A stretch of DNA of 64,000 bases, taken from NCBI GenBank assembly GCA_025094145.1, contig JALLLS010000046.1:1-64000 (forward strand). The letters are read 5' to 3'. The translations under genes and the position numbers were made by a program. Positions 1 to 12,289 of this stretch are shown piece by piece. Source of the stretch: Spinellus fusiger (lineage: Eukaryota; Mucoromycota; Mucoromycetes; Mucorales; Phycomycetaceae). Each line of letters starts with the position of its first letter. The stretch's first letter is position 1. Below the pieces are notes generated by a model. It was not told the DNA's origin and ran no database searches. It saw nothing but the letters and a program-made list of their open reading frames with translations.

Positions 1-2
1 CC

Positions 3-159
3 GAGGTCTATGGCCAATTGTCAACCATGGAAGACTTCCAGTCATTGGACTTTTCTAGCATTTACAAGGTAAGTTGTATGAGAAGTAGATGTTTTGGAGG
101 AGGATGAATTGATGTTTTGGTAGTGGTTGCAAACATCTGCTGCCGACAAGAAGATATAA
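3..159 (+). CDS. 3' end of an unrecognised gene (partial)
   Basis: The reading frame is open from base 3 to 68, ends at a good donor (GTAAGT at 69), and resumes after TAG at 121-123. It then runs in phase 0 to a TAA at 157-159, giving a 55-nt intron. The last 33 residues begin EVYGQLSTMEDF and end TSAADKKI. The gene starts outside the window and no family is recognisable from so short a tail. Support is the clean splice pair and the phase match only. Confidence 0.4.
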
Positions 160-661
160 AAGAAGGACATGGTAAATACTTTCAATAGTCTAGTCTATAT
201 TCTAAATCAACTTATATCATTTATATACAAAGCAAGGCTAAAGAAACATACTTTACACTAAAATATCTCAAGAAATGCAAGTAAGAATGTGAAGAAAGAA
301 AGAGAACAGGCCATGCAGTGTTGAAATTTGTGTGTGGAGTGGTGGTGGTGGTGGTGGTATAATGTGTGTGCGGTACGTATTCATGGGCATTCACAGGCAT
401 GAATGTATCAATGGAAGGTGCAAAGAGAAGAGTAGTATAGAATAGCCTATGTAAGTGTGGTGGTGTAGTGTGTGGCTGCCAGAATCAAGGACAGTGATGA
501 TTTCATGAATAAAGAAGTCTGCTGAAATAAGTACTCTATAAAAGACCTTGTCACTATATTGGATTTATCTCTTTTTTTTTCTTTTTTTTTCTCTTTTTCT
601 CTTTTTTTTCTCTTTTTCTGATCTGATGTTTCGTGTGTGTGTGTGTGTGTTTTGCTTATGT
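160..661. other. Intergenic spacer with simple repeats
   Basis: No gene seen. It holds a short GGT run near 340-358 and a T/C-rich tract with a GT run at about 568-650. It lies between the end of the first gene and the stop of the convergent mitochondrial carrier. Confidence 0.6.
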
Positions 662-1751
662 TCACCGATGAGAAGTGGCTGTGTTTGCGCCAAATACCCA
701 CTTGAAATACTCATACACACTCCAACTAATGGCAGTACTAGGCATGTGCGTCAATACTCTCGGCTTAAATCCACGCAGGAAGCCCATAAGCCCAAACCGC
801 TCTCTGATGATTAAACTTGCATCCATAAGACCAGCAACATTACGAATACGGGGATCATGGTGACTTCCACGGGTCTGAAGGAGTGTTTTTATGACATCAA
901 GAGGTGTCGTGACAGAGGAGGCAATAGCACCTGCCAAACCGCCTGCAATAACATGCGTCTTTGGATCATAGATTCCACTTGGATTCAGTGACTTGCGTAG
1001 CCATTCGTAGGTGGCAAATTGGATGGATTGGAAGGGTATAGACATGGCTAGGGTAGTAGGAAGAGAGACATAGAATGCGGCAAGTCCTTCCTTGGCATAC
1101 ACCTGACGAGTGCACTCTCTTACAGTACGGTAGATGGAGTCTTTGAGCTGCATTCTTTGTTTGATCACTACACCCAACATACCAATCAATGTACTGATCT
1201 CCATCTAACTGTTGACTACCAGTAATTACCATCAAAGGGATTCATGGCCGCATCGTGAACAAAGGTAGCACATGCACCAGCAGCAGCAGAGGCTACAGGA
1301 TGGTGACCCGTTCTATTAGCACCAAAGAAGTCTTTACAATATTCATACGTAGCAAAGTGCAGTGCATGGGCAGGACCTGCACCCAAAACAACTGAATTAA
1401 CGCCTCTCCACAAATTACTGTAGGTAGACCGAAGCGTGGACGTGGGTAGTTGGAGATCAGGTCGTGCGATCTGTGAAGTGGCAAGTGCTACAGGTTGTGT
1501 GCCCTGAATAACCTGCATTCTTGTCTTTTGGGTGTTTCCGTAGGCATAGAGGAATAAGTATGGAGAAGATACACGTGAAGTACTCTTTGTATTGCTGGTA
1601 GAAAAAAACGGCAGGGATCGATGGTTACCTTGATACTATCAACAGGATACATTGCACAGTGTTCTGCAATACCAGCCAAGGCACCAGCAAGGGCATTGTG
1701 CACTACATTTGTGTTATTTCCCAACGACTCGTAGTCATAGTCGTCGTCCAT
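662..1751 (-). CDS. MRS3/MRS4: Mitochondrial carrier, mitoferrin (Mrs3/Mrs4) type
   Basis: Three exons (1751-1629, 1524-1230, 1167-662) give 307 residues, normal for the SLC25 family. All three carrier repeats show the signature: MYPVDSIKTRMQ, MNPFDVIKQRMQ and TTPLDVIKTLLQ. The repeat-1 and repeat-3 motifs and the HALHFATYEYCKDFFG stretch resemble mitoferrins, inner-membrane carriers that import ferrous iron for heme and Fe-S synthesis. That makes six membrane helices. Introns are phase 0 and phase 1; the first intron ends in AAAAG, a slightly unusual acceptor, but it restores the TRMQ motif exactly. The start is the first ATG of an acidic leader (MDDDYDYE). The family call is strong; iron as substrate is inferred from motif resemblance. 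Confidence 0.88.
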
Positions 1752-2549
1752 AGTAGGTTATGAGAAAGAAAAAGAAAAAAAAGAGAAAAGCAAAGGAAAG
1801 AGAAGCGTTTTATTATTATTATTGTTATTATTTGAGTTCTGAATTTTTGAATTTTTGAATTTTGAACCAGGAGGCAAAAGAGAAAAGAGAAAAAAATAAG
1901 AAAAAGACACCCTACAAGAATCTCAAGGATAATTGTAGTCACTCCAAACTATAAGAATTTACACGAATTCATAGGAATTTATAGGAATTCTTGGCATGAG
2001 TCCTCTTTCTTACTTGTGGAAGGGGATTGGGTAGGGATGGTGTCGAAGCCTATAGAAGTGTGTGGCTTATGGGAAAAAAAGAACCCCCCCCCCTACCCCC
2101 TCCCTTTCTATATGTGCCTACATTGCTCTGTAAAACATCGTGGTTATTTGCAAGTGGGTGCATTGTCAGAGTCATCCACACCAGGAGATTTCCATAAGTA
2201 GACTTTTTATTATTTTTATTTCTTTACAGTTGGAATCAGACATTTCATTGGAACACATCACATCCCGAGTGCTACATAATATAGCTACTTTAGAAGGGTA
2301 TCTTTATGTTGATTGGTGTGGAGTGTGCTTCAAGAAAGCACTCTATGGAAGTAGCAAATAAGGAAGAGACGTTGTGTAGCACTTCACTATCGAATGCAAG
2401 ACGACGACTACACAAGAAGAGGACTTCTCTTCTCGGTGACCAGTCAAAATACAGAATATAGTAGAAACAAGACATCTCTGCTAGTTATACTCTATCTATA
2501 TCTCTTTTTTCACAGAAAGGAACAAGAGAAAAATGATTCACTTTACTAA
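1752..2549. other. Spacer upstream of the carrier gene
   Basis: AT-rich spacer between two minus-strand genes. It contains a repeated AATTTTTGAATTTTTG tract at about 1840-1860, a C run near 2085-2093, and a weak plus-strand coding candidate listed separately. No promoter element is convincing. Confidence 0.5.
1996..2361 (+). other. Possible small unrecognised gene
   Basis: A Met-initiated stretch at 1996 (MSPLSYLWKGIG) meets a donor-like GTAGGG. A codon-like stretch at about 2113-2201 reads CLHCSVKHRGYLQVGAL. After a TTTACAG acceptor near 2230, an open frame reads ISLEHITSRVLHNIATLEGY and ends DWCGVCFKKALYGSSK at TAA 2359-2361. The pieces look protein-like, but I could not find splice phases joining them all. 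Product unknown; it may be a decayed gene or chance. Confidence 0.2.
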
Positions 2550-4058
2550 TTAACAGTGTTCTTTATTGTCTATTTGTGTCTTTGCCTCTTCTTCTTCCTC
2601 TGCCTTTGCTTCTGTTTGTACATCACAATCCCAAACAAATGCACATAAGCGTTGAGACTTTCTTGTACTGTTCACTAGGCTTGATCTCGAGGCATGTGAA
2701 AGAGTACTAGGAGAGAAGACCTCTGCACTCTGTGGACTGGGTGGACATACATTTCTTAATGTCACATTAAACATGGATTTCTCATAGATGTCTTGTGTAA
2801 TAGGAGAAGCACAGGGTGTCATCTCGCGATAGTCTTTGCAATATAAATGAGACAAATGACCTGACTCACTCTCTATGTCTTTGTCACTGTCTTGATATTC
2901 TTGTAGGCAATGACTCTCGATGCTCTGTGTGTCATTCTCAACATTGCCAGAGTTTTGAGTATTACATTTCAGCTGTTTAATGATGAGATAGGAAACGATG
3001 TACCCTAGAAAATGAGTGAGTTTTCTTATAGACACAACATCCAATGATAGATAGTATAATAAATCGAACAGCAGAAGATTACTTTACAGTCAATAGTATA
3101 TAATACGGGAGAATTACCACCCATCACTTTAAGTGATATCATAATACCAGTGACAATGTTAGATAGGCAGGCAGCAAGACTGTAGAACAAAAAAGATGAA
3201 TAAAGTAAATAAAGGATGAGTTATTTACCAATAGATGGTACCCTGCTGTATCAGTGTCTTTTGAATACTCGTCTCAAATAACTTGTAATGACGATAAATA
3301 ACGAAAACAAACCACATGGAAAGGACTGCATTCGAAATACAGTCTATTATTGTCTTGGACCATATAAGATAAATAGCTAAAGGGGATACTATAAGAAAAA
3401 TAAATTAATCAATCAATAATATTCTTACAGTAATTCACGATGCAAACTCCATCACCATGATAACTTGTTGATCTTCCATAGCTAAAATTAAACCAGACAA
3501 AGATGATCATGCCACACAATGGGAGAATGCCAACGACTAATACGATCTTGGACCGATTATTTCCTATATATGCCTTCCATAGCAATACAATTTGAAGGCA
3601 TATATTGCCAATATTCACACCTATAATTGAAAACATTAATCTCTATGGTATTCATCCGATGAAATCAAATTGTATCAAAACAGAACAGATCAAAACAAAA
3701 CAAAAAATTCAATAAAACAAAGGCAATTAGTAAATCAACTGATAACTGTCCATATACACTATTGACTTACAAAATCACAGGTTGTGTCTGTAAATGATGT
3801 TAAGAGAGTAACAATAGTAACAGCAATGCCAAATAATGTTTGTCCAAAGACAACGACATGTATCCATTTGCGTGCCTTGTACAGCATCCAACCTGAATGA
3901 ATAAACTGCCAGATAAAAAATAGCAAGCCAATGCTAACAAATACAATGGAAAGCAATACTTGAGTAGGAAGGAGAAAGCCACCGGAAGGGTATTCTTTTG
4001 GTTGAGATTTGTCTGCCTTGTTGACTTGGACTAGTTCGTATATTCCAAGACTGTACAT
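2550..4058 (-). CDS. Seven-transmembrane protein with long cytoplasmic tail (unrecognised family)
   Basis: Five exons (4058-3771, 3642-3429, 3388-3229, 3179-3088, 3004-2550) join in consistent phase to 402 residues. Hydrophobic segments lie at roughly residues 29-52, 65-90, 98-120, 126-148, 170-205, 210-235 and 240-262, seven in all. They follow a short polar N-terminus. After the last span comes a tail of about 135 residues rich in Ser and acidic residues, with a run of five Glu near the end. The layout (short outside, seven spans, long inside tail) is receptor-like, but there is no motif that assigns a known GPCR class. The first intron's acceptor (CCATAG at 3649-3643) was chosen because the nearer ATTATAG breaks phase. 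Function unknown. Confidence 0.7.
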
Positions 4059-6204
4059 TGTTTGTTCAAGGGAAATGGAGGTAGATGTACGGTGATTAAT
4101 AAATAGATGTGGATATCAATATTTATAGATGTGTATATTAATGTATATATTAATAAATATAGGCGAGTTGTTATTTAATGAAAAGGTTTTCTATGAAAGA
4201 GAGAGGGAAAAAGAAGAACAATGATTTTAAAAGGCATAATACATTCTTTTTATCTTATTTAACACATTAGTCTCTCTTAATAGTTTAGTTTATACTTATC
4301 TTTAGGCTTCTCCATGGCCTGCATGTTCTTATTAATCGTATCCTTATTGTATTTTTATACAAGAATGAATAGGCTCACTGACAGATGAGTCTACGGAGAA
4401 GCCATTCTCTATTATTATATAGGCATTAATCACTGATTTTATGGTTTTATTGAACTATTTACTACACAGTAGTAGTGGCTATTTGTCATTTTATTGCCTT
4501 CATAGCCTCTCTTGCTCTACTATTTTAATGATCTCCCTAGTCATCATGTTATGCAGTGATTGGCTGAAATCATCAATAGACATTGAGTTTGTTAAAATTT
4601 AAAAGAAGTAAAGCATCTGTTTTGATAGAAACAATGAAATGTATTTCTTGATATAAATACAAAAGTCCTAATATATAATGTTCTTTTGGTTTTATTCATT
4701 CATTCATTTATTTCTCATCTCTTTATTGTAGTAGATATTTCATACAGAGGATATCTATTGTTTTTATTTAGTGTACGAACTCCGCAGCTGTTAAAAAGAC
4801 AAGAAGATTAATAAATTGATAGTCAAGCACTGGAAATCCTTCATTAAAATAATCTATGGTAGGTACTGTTACCTAAAAATGTGTTTAATTTATTCCTATA
4901 CACACTTCTCTATCAAGAAGCTTCTTTCTTTAGATGGATAGATAATTATCCATAATGATAAATCATTCACTCTGTTTTCAAGACACGATAGAATGTACAT
5001 AAGAGAGGGAAAAGAGAAAAAGATATATTAATATAGAAAAAAACTTTTTACAGTGAGTAGATTTAGATTGAATTTGAGATATATGCCTTTATTATTCTTA
5101 CATCTTTATTACTAAAATCAGTACATAGATATCTTCAAAGCTCTTTGGTGTTTTTACCAGGAAAAGTATGAACGGACCCTTATAGACTATTTTATTAGAG
5201 TAAGATGGCTCAGATCGTCTATAGTTTTGTTAGTAATTATGACGGTTTATTGTGGAGTGCGTTTTCATGTTACTTTTATTTCTTAGTAAACAAATGAACT
5301 GCATAAGGACTTTACACTATTCACTCTTTCTATTGGCCTGAATGGTTTTAGATCTCTAGGGTTCATCTTTTAAAATCATCTTTCTCATCGAAATCTTGGA
5401 TATGTGTGCAAATGGAAATACCGACTCAAGCCCAGCTTCTCGTCCAATAGCAAGTCCCTTTGACTGTCACCTTGGATGGTGTCATTACCGTAAGTCCGAT
5501 GCAATTCAATGAGCTTGTGAAGATTGGATATTACTTGTTATAATAGAGTTAGACATAAGCAGAAGACTAGGGATTCTACACCTATCTTCTCATTATCCAT
5601 GGTTAATGAGAAATGGTACGGAAGAATGTAAAAATATCAGCAAGAAAAAACCTGGCAATTAGCTCTCAATTCTATGAGGGTTATCAATCGCCTCATCGTC
5701 CAATGCCTGAAGCACCAAATGCCTGACTTATTTTCAAATGTCGAAATGATTCAGTGTTCAATCTTCTTAATGTCTTGATGTCTTAAGCCAATGTTACATA
5801 ATTGCCCGGTTATTGTGTAAACCTTGAATTGAATCTGTACAATCTATCAACAAATTTTGTGTTCACAAAGATGAGATCAAAACACAGATCAAAACAAGTA
5901 AAGAAAGAAAAAAAAGAAAATAACTGGACTTTAATAATACTACAAAAAGGCTTTAGTTTTTTTTTCTGCTTATTTTTTATACTTTTCATCTTCTTTCATC
6001 AATATCAACTCCTGTGCCTGTCAAAAATAAGCACACTCCATCTACTATTTCTTCTTTTGCTGGCTGTGATCACAGATATTCAATTGGATTTTATCCGGAT
6101 CTCTTACAACAGCAGCAAAGATTAAACTTAATTTTTTAACTACTGCTTTTTCCTCCACTCCTATTTTTATTTGATTTTATTACATTTGAGTTTTTACTTT
6201 TATT
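4059..6204. other. Long AT-rich spacer, no gene seen
   Basis: About 2.1 kb without convincing coding sequence on either strand. The only long open frame (5802-6125, plus) is low complexity, has no splice context and looks like chance. Bases 5440-5790 are less AT-rich and could be old repeat DNA, but I found no second copy in the window. Confidence 0.55.
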
Positions 6205-7970
6205 ATGTCAAGTGAAAAAACACAAATGGAGCACCCTACATGTGGGGCGATGGAAGTACACGAAGCCTCGTCTGACATTGCGTCTACTTTACCCGCTAGT
6301 CGAGTTTTGCAACGTAATCTGAAGGCTCGCCATATTCAAATGATTGCTCTCGGTGGCACTATTGGTAAATAAACAACACATTGTACAGTGTAAAATGTAC
6401 AAAGTACTGAAGAAAATAGAGTATCAGTCTAACGTATCCTGTGGGTTGAATTTTTAGGTACGGGTCTCTTTTTGGCGTCTGGAAAGTCTATCTCTATGGG
6501 AGGTCCCGGTGGTGCATTGGTGGGATACTCCATTGTAGGTGCGCTTGTCTTTTGTGTCATGATGAGTCTGGGCGAAATGGCGGCCTTTATTCCTGTGTCA
6601 GGCAGTTTTTCTCATTTTGCAACTCGCTTTGTTGATCCCTCGCTTGGGTTTTGCGTTGGCTGGGTGTACTGGGTGAATTGGGCTGTAGGTGTTGCTGTAG
6701 AACTGACGGGTGTGGCTATTATTATGCAGTACTGGTTGCAAAATATTCCTAGTGTTATATGGAGTATTATATGCCTTGTTCTTCTCTTGATGATTAACCT
6801 ATTCTCTGTCAAAGGCTATGGTGAAATAGAGTGAGTTGGCATGTTTTCTTCTTCTTCAGCGATTAACATTGGTTTAGATACTGGTTCTCTTTTGTCAAGG
6901 TGTTTCTTTGTGTTTTGTTTATTATCGTTGGTATATGCGTTGATACGGGTGCTGCTGGTGGTAATAACATTGGTGTTACCAACTTTCATCTTGAAGGAGG
7001 AGCTTTCCCATTCGGCTTCCTTGGTGTGTTCAATGTATTCTTGACAGCAGCCTTTGCATTCAACGGTGTTGAAATTGCTGGTATTACAGCAGGTGAATCA
7101 GAGAACCCTCATAAAACAATCCCTGCTGCAGTCAAACAAGTCTTTGTCCGTATTGTCTTGTTCTATGTGCTCTCTATTCTTGTGATTGGTCTTGTTATTC
7201 CTTACACTGAGCCCAATCTACTCAAAGGCACAAGCAGTGTAGCCGTCAGTCCCTTTACACTTGTCTTCCAGAAAGCTGGAGCCTCATGGGCAGCCGATTT
7301 GATGAATGCTATCATTCTTATCACTATGATTTCTGCTGGTAACTCTGGTGTCTACTCTTCCAGCCGTACATTGATGGCACTTGCACAAGATGGAAATGCA
7401 CCTCATTTCTTTACCCGCGTCAACCGATGGGGCATTCCTTTTTGGTCTGTCCTTGCCACTTGTGCTGTTGGCTGTCTTGCCTTTTTGACCAGTCTTTTCA
7501 GTTCTGGTGTGGTGTTCAACTGGCTTACTGCTCTTCCTTCTGTGGCTGGTCTCATTACATGGGTTAGTATTTCTATTACACACATCCGCTTCCGACAAGG
7601 GTATGTGAGCCAAGGCCGTCCACTGTCTGCTCTCCCATATGTGGCTCCCTTTTTCCCTTTTTGTGATATTTTTGTGATTGTTCTCGGTACTATCGTCATC
7701 TTTGGACAAGGATACCATACCTTTTATGCACCCATCAAGCCAGAAGATGTCATTTCCTCTTACCTTGGTCTTATCTTTGCCACTGTTCTCTATACTGGAC
7801 ATAAGGTGTACAAGAGGCTCTCATTTGTTCAATATAATGACATGGATTTCGAGACAGGAACCTTCAAACAACCAGTGTTTGACTTGGACGATGAAAAATA
7901 CAATTCTGATGGAGCTCCCACTCCTATGTGGAAGCGTGTATGGAAAAAGGCTATTGGTATCATTGCATAA
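6205..7970 (+). CDS. Amino-acid permease (YAT family, APC superfamily)
   Basis: Three exons (6205-6364, 6458-6830, 6878-7970) give 541 residues, typical of fungal plasma-membrane amino-acid permeases. The N-terminal consensus is present (RHIQMIALGGTIGTGLFLASG), followed by SLGEMAAFIPVSGSF and a GYGEIEYWFSFVKV joint across the second intron. Later come the TM6-type GVEIAGITAGESENPHKTIP block and GNSGVYSSSRTLMALAQDG. About 12 helices are expected and visible. The 47-nt second intron ends GGTTTAG; using that acceptor rather than the later CAAG restores the conserved YWF motif. Substrate cannot be read from sequence; basic and general amino-acid permeases are closest in motif style. The C-tail is acidic and cytoplasmic. 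Confidence 0.93.
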
Positions 7971-8367
7971 TCTCTGTTTCCTTTCACTCCTTGTCTTATT
8001 GGAGGCATTCATTTATTTATCAGTGTTTTTTATTCTTATTTTCTATCATTTTGGCATTTTATTTTATTATTTATTTTATTATTCATTTTATTATTCATTT
8101 TCTTCTTATTGCTTTATTCTTTATTTCTTTATTTTTCTCATACGTTCCATAACTTTGAAATCCGTCATACTATTAAACTCTTTTTGCACTCTATACAAAG
8201 TAAATGCCTCGAGTAATGCTAAATAACAAAATCAACCCCAAAGAATATCCTCTCATAACATAAGGGGTGTTTCTATAGATATGTTGTATAGATCTATGTG
8301 CGAGAGAGGAGTAGAAATCAAACTAGACTATTATCAGTAAATCATCAATAAGCTTATTGCCTATAAA
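7971..8367. other. 3' flank of the permease with ATT-rich repeats
   Basis: Spacer with an irregular TTTTATTATT repeat at about 8050-8130, probably in the 3' UTR, followed by AT-rich DNA up to the TIR element. No gene seen. Confidence 0.6.
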
Positions 8368-9260
8368 CACACCCAAAGATTCTTGGGACATATAAAGAAA
8401 TCACGGACTATTAAACTATAATATACTATGATTGGCTACTGTATCTGAAAGGTGCAGCTTTGTTGTTTAAATAAGATATTTAAACCCATACCACCCTATT
8501 TTAGCAATAATGATTCACTTTGCAATGAAACGCTATAAAGTTAGACATAAAAAAAAAAGAAATGAAACTGATATTGAAACTCAGTTAATGCTATTTTCTT
8601 AACCTATGTTATCTATAAATTCACAGTATTTGCAGTATAACAGTGTTTAGAGTGTGATTATTATAAGATACACACTGAATTAACTCCAGTAGCCATTGAA
8701 TGAATGTCAACTGCCTCTAAAAACAACTATATCATCAGATTCTACTACAATTGTAGTGCTCAAGGGCAAGACAACATTGTTTCCAATGCTATCCTTTAGG
8801 CCCAAGGCAAAAAGAGAGCAATAGCTGTAGTTTTCTTTGACAAGAGAACAGAACTGTTGAGACAGCCTAACTTTGGCTCCATCAGTGAGAAGACCACTGT
8901 GGCCTGGTACCTGCCCAGTACCCACCTTGGAAGATGTGTACAGACATGTACTTTTTTTCCCAAAGGAAGCGGCAACATCTCAAGAGGGCGACTGTCGGTT
9001 GGTGAAGATGATTCGTTCACGGATGAACTTGTTGAATTGCTTGCCTCTTTCTGTTTCAAAATGGATAAGTGAGGTAAATCAAGTAATATCTTCACAAAGA
9101 TGACCAAGCAAATACATTTTTAAGGTGCTAGTGATAACCGTCTTCTTCACAGACTTGCCTAGAGCTGGTAATGTATCATATTGGATGATTGCGTTGGCCA
9201 ACTCTTGTGTGACGCACCTCACCCTGTCAACATAGACATCCAGAGAGACTTTGATTCTTT

Positions 9261-9842
9261 GTACAGTTCAAAGTATTTTTATTTTTATTTTTAGGTGTTT
9301 GGTTTGCCATTCGCGCATTGGGCCTAATAGCCACCCTGTGAGATCGTTTGGACAATTAAGATGAACATAGAAACACTGTAAATACAAAAGTAAAAAAATG
9401 AATGCAAAGAGAGAGGAAACAGAAGAATAAGAGAAATATAAACCCTCAATGAGGGAAAAATGATGGAAAGTGGGTAATGATGGTAAAATTAGAATTATGA
9501 ATAGACATCCAAAAGGCCATAAAGTCAGCATGGAAACCAGGACACCAAAAAGATAACCGTCATCCTATGATAATCTGAAATCCAATGAGTTATACTTGGA
9601 GCAACTCGGACAATCCTGAGAATATATGCAGCAACTACACTAGCAGCTTCTGGCTTTGCTAAACGGGTTAAGAATGGGTGGTAGAGGAGAGATCGGAGGA
9701 AGAGTGAGGATACAGCGTCTGTTGCTGAAGGAGTCCTTTGCACTCTATGGTAGGTTAGGAACTAGGAAGAACAAGAACGTAGAGTGTTCATGACCAACGA
9801 ATGTGCAAGTGAGAAAGTAGTCCCGATTGGCAGATGGGTGGC
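9261..9842 (-). mobile_element. LINE 3'-end fragment (copy 1)
   Basis: Matches the 3' ends at 16514, 21396, 28674 and 31152. It starts at the inverted tail (GTACAGTTCAAAGTATTTTT), passes the TTCGCGCATTGGGC block, and reaches sequence for the C-terminal part of the LINE polyprotein, including the CGHP zinc-knuckle region near 9835. Compared with the 16.5-17.7 kb copy, about 230 bp near 9750 are missing. It ends at GATGGGTGGCC, where it runs into Tc1-like sequence. Confidence 0.75.
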
Positions 9843-10250
9843 CCTCACAAAGCCCTGACCTGAACCCAACTGAGCATCTTTGGGAGGAACTTGACAGAGC
9901 AGTTCGGAAGAGGATGACCCCAATAAAAACCCTCCAGGATCTGAAGGCTCTCCTGGTCCAAGAATGAGACAAGATCCCCAAGGAGGTTACCAACAACCTC
10001 ATTGCCAGCATGCATTGAAGATGCAGGGCTGTTATAGAGGCCAAGGATGGAAACACCAAATAGTGAGGGTATTTACTCAATAAACTTTTATTTATTATTT
10101 TATTGACTTTCTTTATACTCTACCTTATTTTCAAGTCTCTACTGTGTGTGTTTAATGTATGTTTTTATGACAAAGAATAAGTATTTCCCTCTACAAGAAT
10201 TATATCGGAAAATAAAATACTTTATTATTCTTTTGCCTGATACTGTATAT
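9843..10250 (+). mobile_element. Tc1/mariner-like transposase 3' fragment
   Basis: Translation gives SQSPDLNPTEHLWEELDRAV followed by RKRMTP, the catalytic end of a Tc1-type transposase. The same end appears at 29890-30120. An in-frame stop follows VQE. The 3' noncoding part (CTCTACAAGAATTATATCGG) also matches the element ending at 30300. Only the last third of the element is present and there is no right TIR. Dead fragment. Confidence 0.75.
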
Positions 10251-10651
10251 CTATTTTGAAGATAGCTCACTCAAAGAAAGGTTATTGGGTCTATAGTTAG
10301 GATTAACATGTAATTATATAATATAAGAATATATTTTTATGAAAAATTCTTCTTCTCACACTACAAATCCAACCTAATACTTGATTCATTTTTCAATATT
10401 ATCTAGGGATTTTATTCTATTACTATGATGGAATGTGCTTTGTCAGTGGCAATACTATTATTATCAATCATATTCATAAACACTATAGTTTGCAAATAGT
10501 ACATTTTGATAATGAAGTATTCTATAAAAAGGAAGCATTGAATCTATGGTCCGATCCCTTTTATTTTAGATATTTTCCTTAATAGGATGAAATGATCCTT
10601 AACAGGAATCAATTGCTGCACAATTAGAGAGCAGAAATATCTCCTGGTATG

Positions 10652-11027
10652 TAGACAGAGAAGGCATCCGAGTTTAAAATCCTTTTTGGTGATAAAAAAG
10701 ACAAAGGAACGCCCAAAATTCATCATGACTTGCCTTTTTCATAGCAAGAGTCCATCTTTTACCACTGACTAAAACGTGCTTGTGCTATTCATTGAAAAAC
10801 CGCTTTGTTTCCATAAATACAAAGCAGGCGGGCTCAGTTCTCCTCTCATCAGTAACCGAACTACTGCCGTCTTGTTTATTTATTTTTTTGCTTGTTATAA
10901 GCTCAAGGTGTCTGTTCTCTGTCGTTGTATTCAAACAAGTAGAAGAAAAAAGGAAAAACAGGTACATGAGAAACAAGTGAGCTCTATTGACAGTCAACAC
11001 AGACCGTTCATTCTTAGCTGAATCAGA
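10652..11027. other. CDC42 upstream region
   Basis: Bases between the TIR element and the CDC42 start codon. Short open frames at 10776-11033 on both strands show no family likeness and probably fall in the promoter or 5' UTR. No TATA box stands out. Confidence 0.45.
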
Positions 11028-11875
<848 letters not shown>

Positions 11876-12289
11876 TAGCCTCTTTATTTCTTACCCTTCT
11901 CTCACTTGAGTCTATGCCTTGCCACTTTTCCTACTCTATTGCCTGACGCTTGTATTCTATTCTATTCAAATCAATTCTATTCAAATCTATTCAGTTCAAA
12001 TCTATTCAAATCTCTATTTTCCATTAAACGCCCCCTCATAAACACAACCTTTTTCTTTTCTTTTTCAAAGATGACTCTGTAAACCTCAAGACAAGCACCT
12101 GTCAAGAGAGAACAGAGACAATAGAGACAATAGAGACAATAGAGACAATAGAGACAATAGAGACAATAGAGACAATAGAGATGGGTGAGTGGGTTGGGAG
12201 CCTGTTGTTGATCATCAACCCATAAATTATAAGCTGTAAGCTACAGACTATAAACCAACAGCTTCAGACAAGAAAGAAAGACGCGTGGC
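11876..12289. other. Convergent 3' spacer with 9-bp minisatellite
   Basis: Lies between the stops of CDC42 and the phosphatase gene. Holds ATTCTATTCAAATC-like repeats (11950-12015) and a 9-bp ATAGAGACA tandem array at about 12112-12180, roughly 7.5 copies with almost no variation. Confidence 0.75.
12112..12180. repeat. 9-bp tandem repeat (ATAGAGACA)n
   Basis: Near-perfect array of about 7.5 units in the intergenic gap between two convergent genes. Confidence 0.9.

Larger units (their letters stand above)
8368..10651 (-). mobile_element. TIR element copy 1 (TA target site), with nested insert
   Basis: The left end reads CACACCCAAAGATTCTTGGG at 8368 and the right end is the degenerate inverse CTCCTGGTATG followed by TA at 10652. 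Internal blocks match the copies at 37121, 48472 and 59327: ATGATTGGCTA near 8430, and the ATTCTATTGCTATGAGGGAATGC-like block near 10415. A decayed coding stretch on the minus strand (8707-9107) carries LGLKDSIGNN, VVLPLSTT and ESDDIVV, shared with the 49459-49665 and 60200-60380 regions. It is interrupted by a LINE tail and Tc1 fragment (9261-10250). TA flanks and TIRs suggest a DNA transposon; the protein is not recognised. Confidence 0.6.

Noticed and set aside
5802..6125. 107-codon frame before the permease
   Set aside because: Lys/Phe runs from A- and T-tracts, no splice context or motif.
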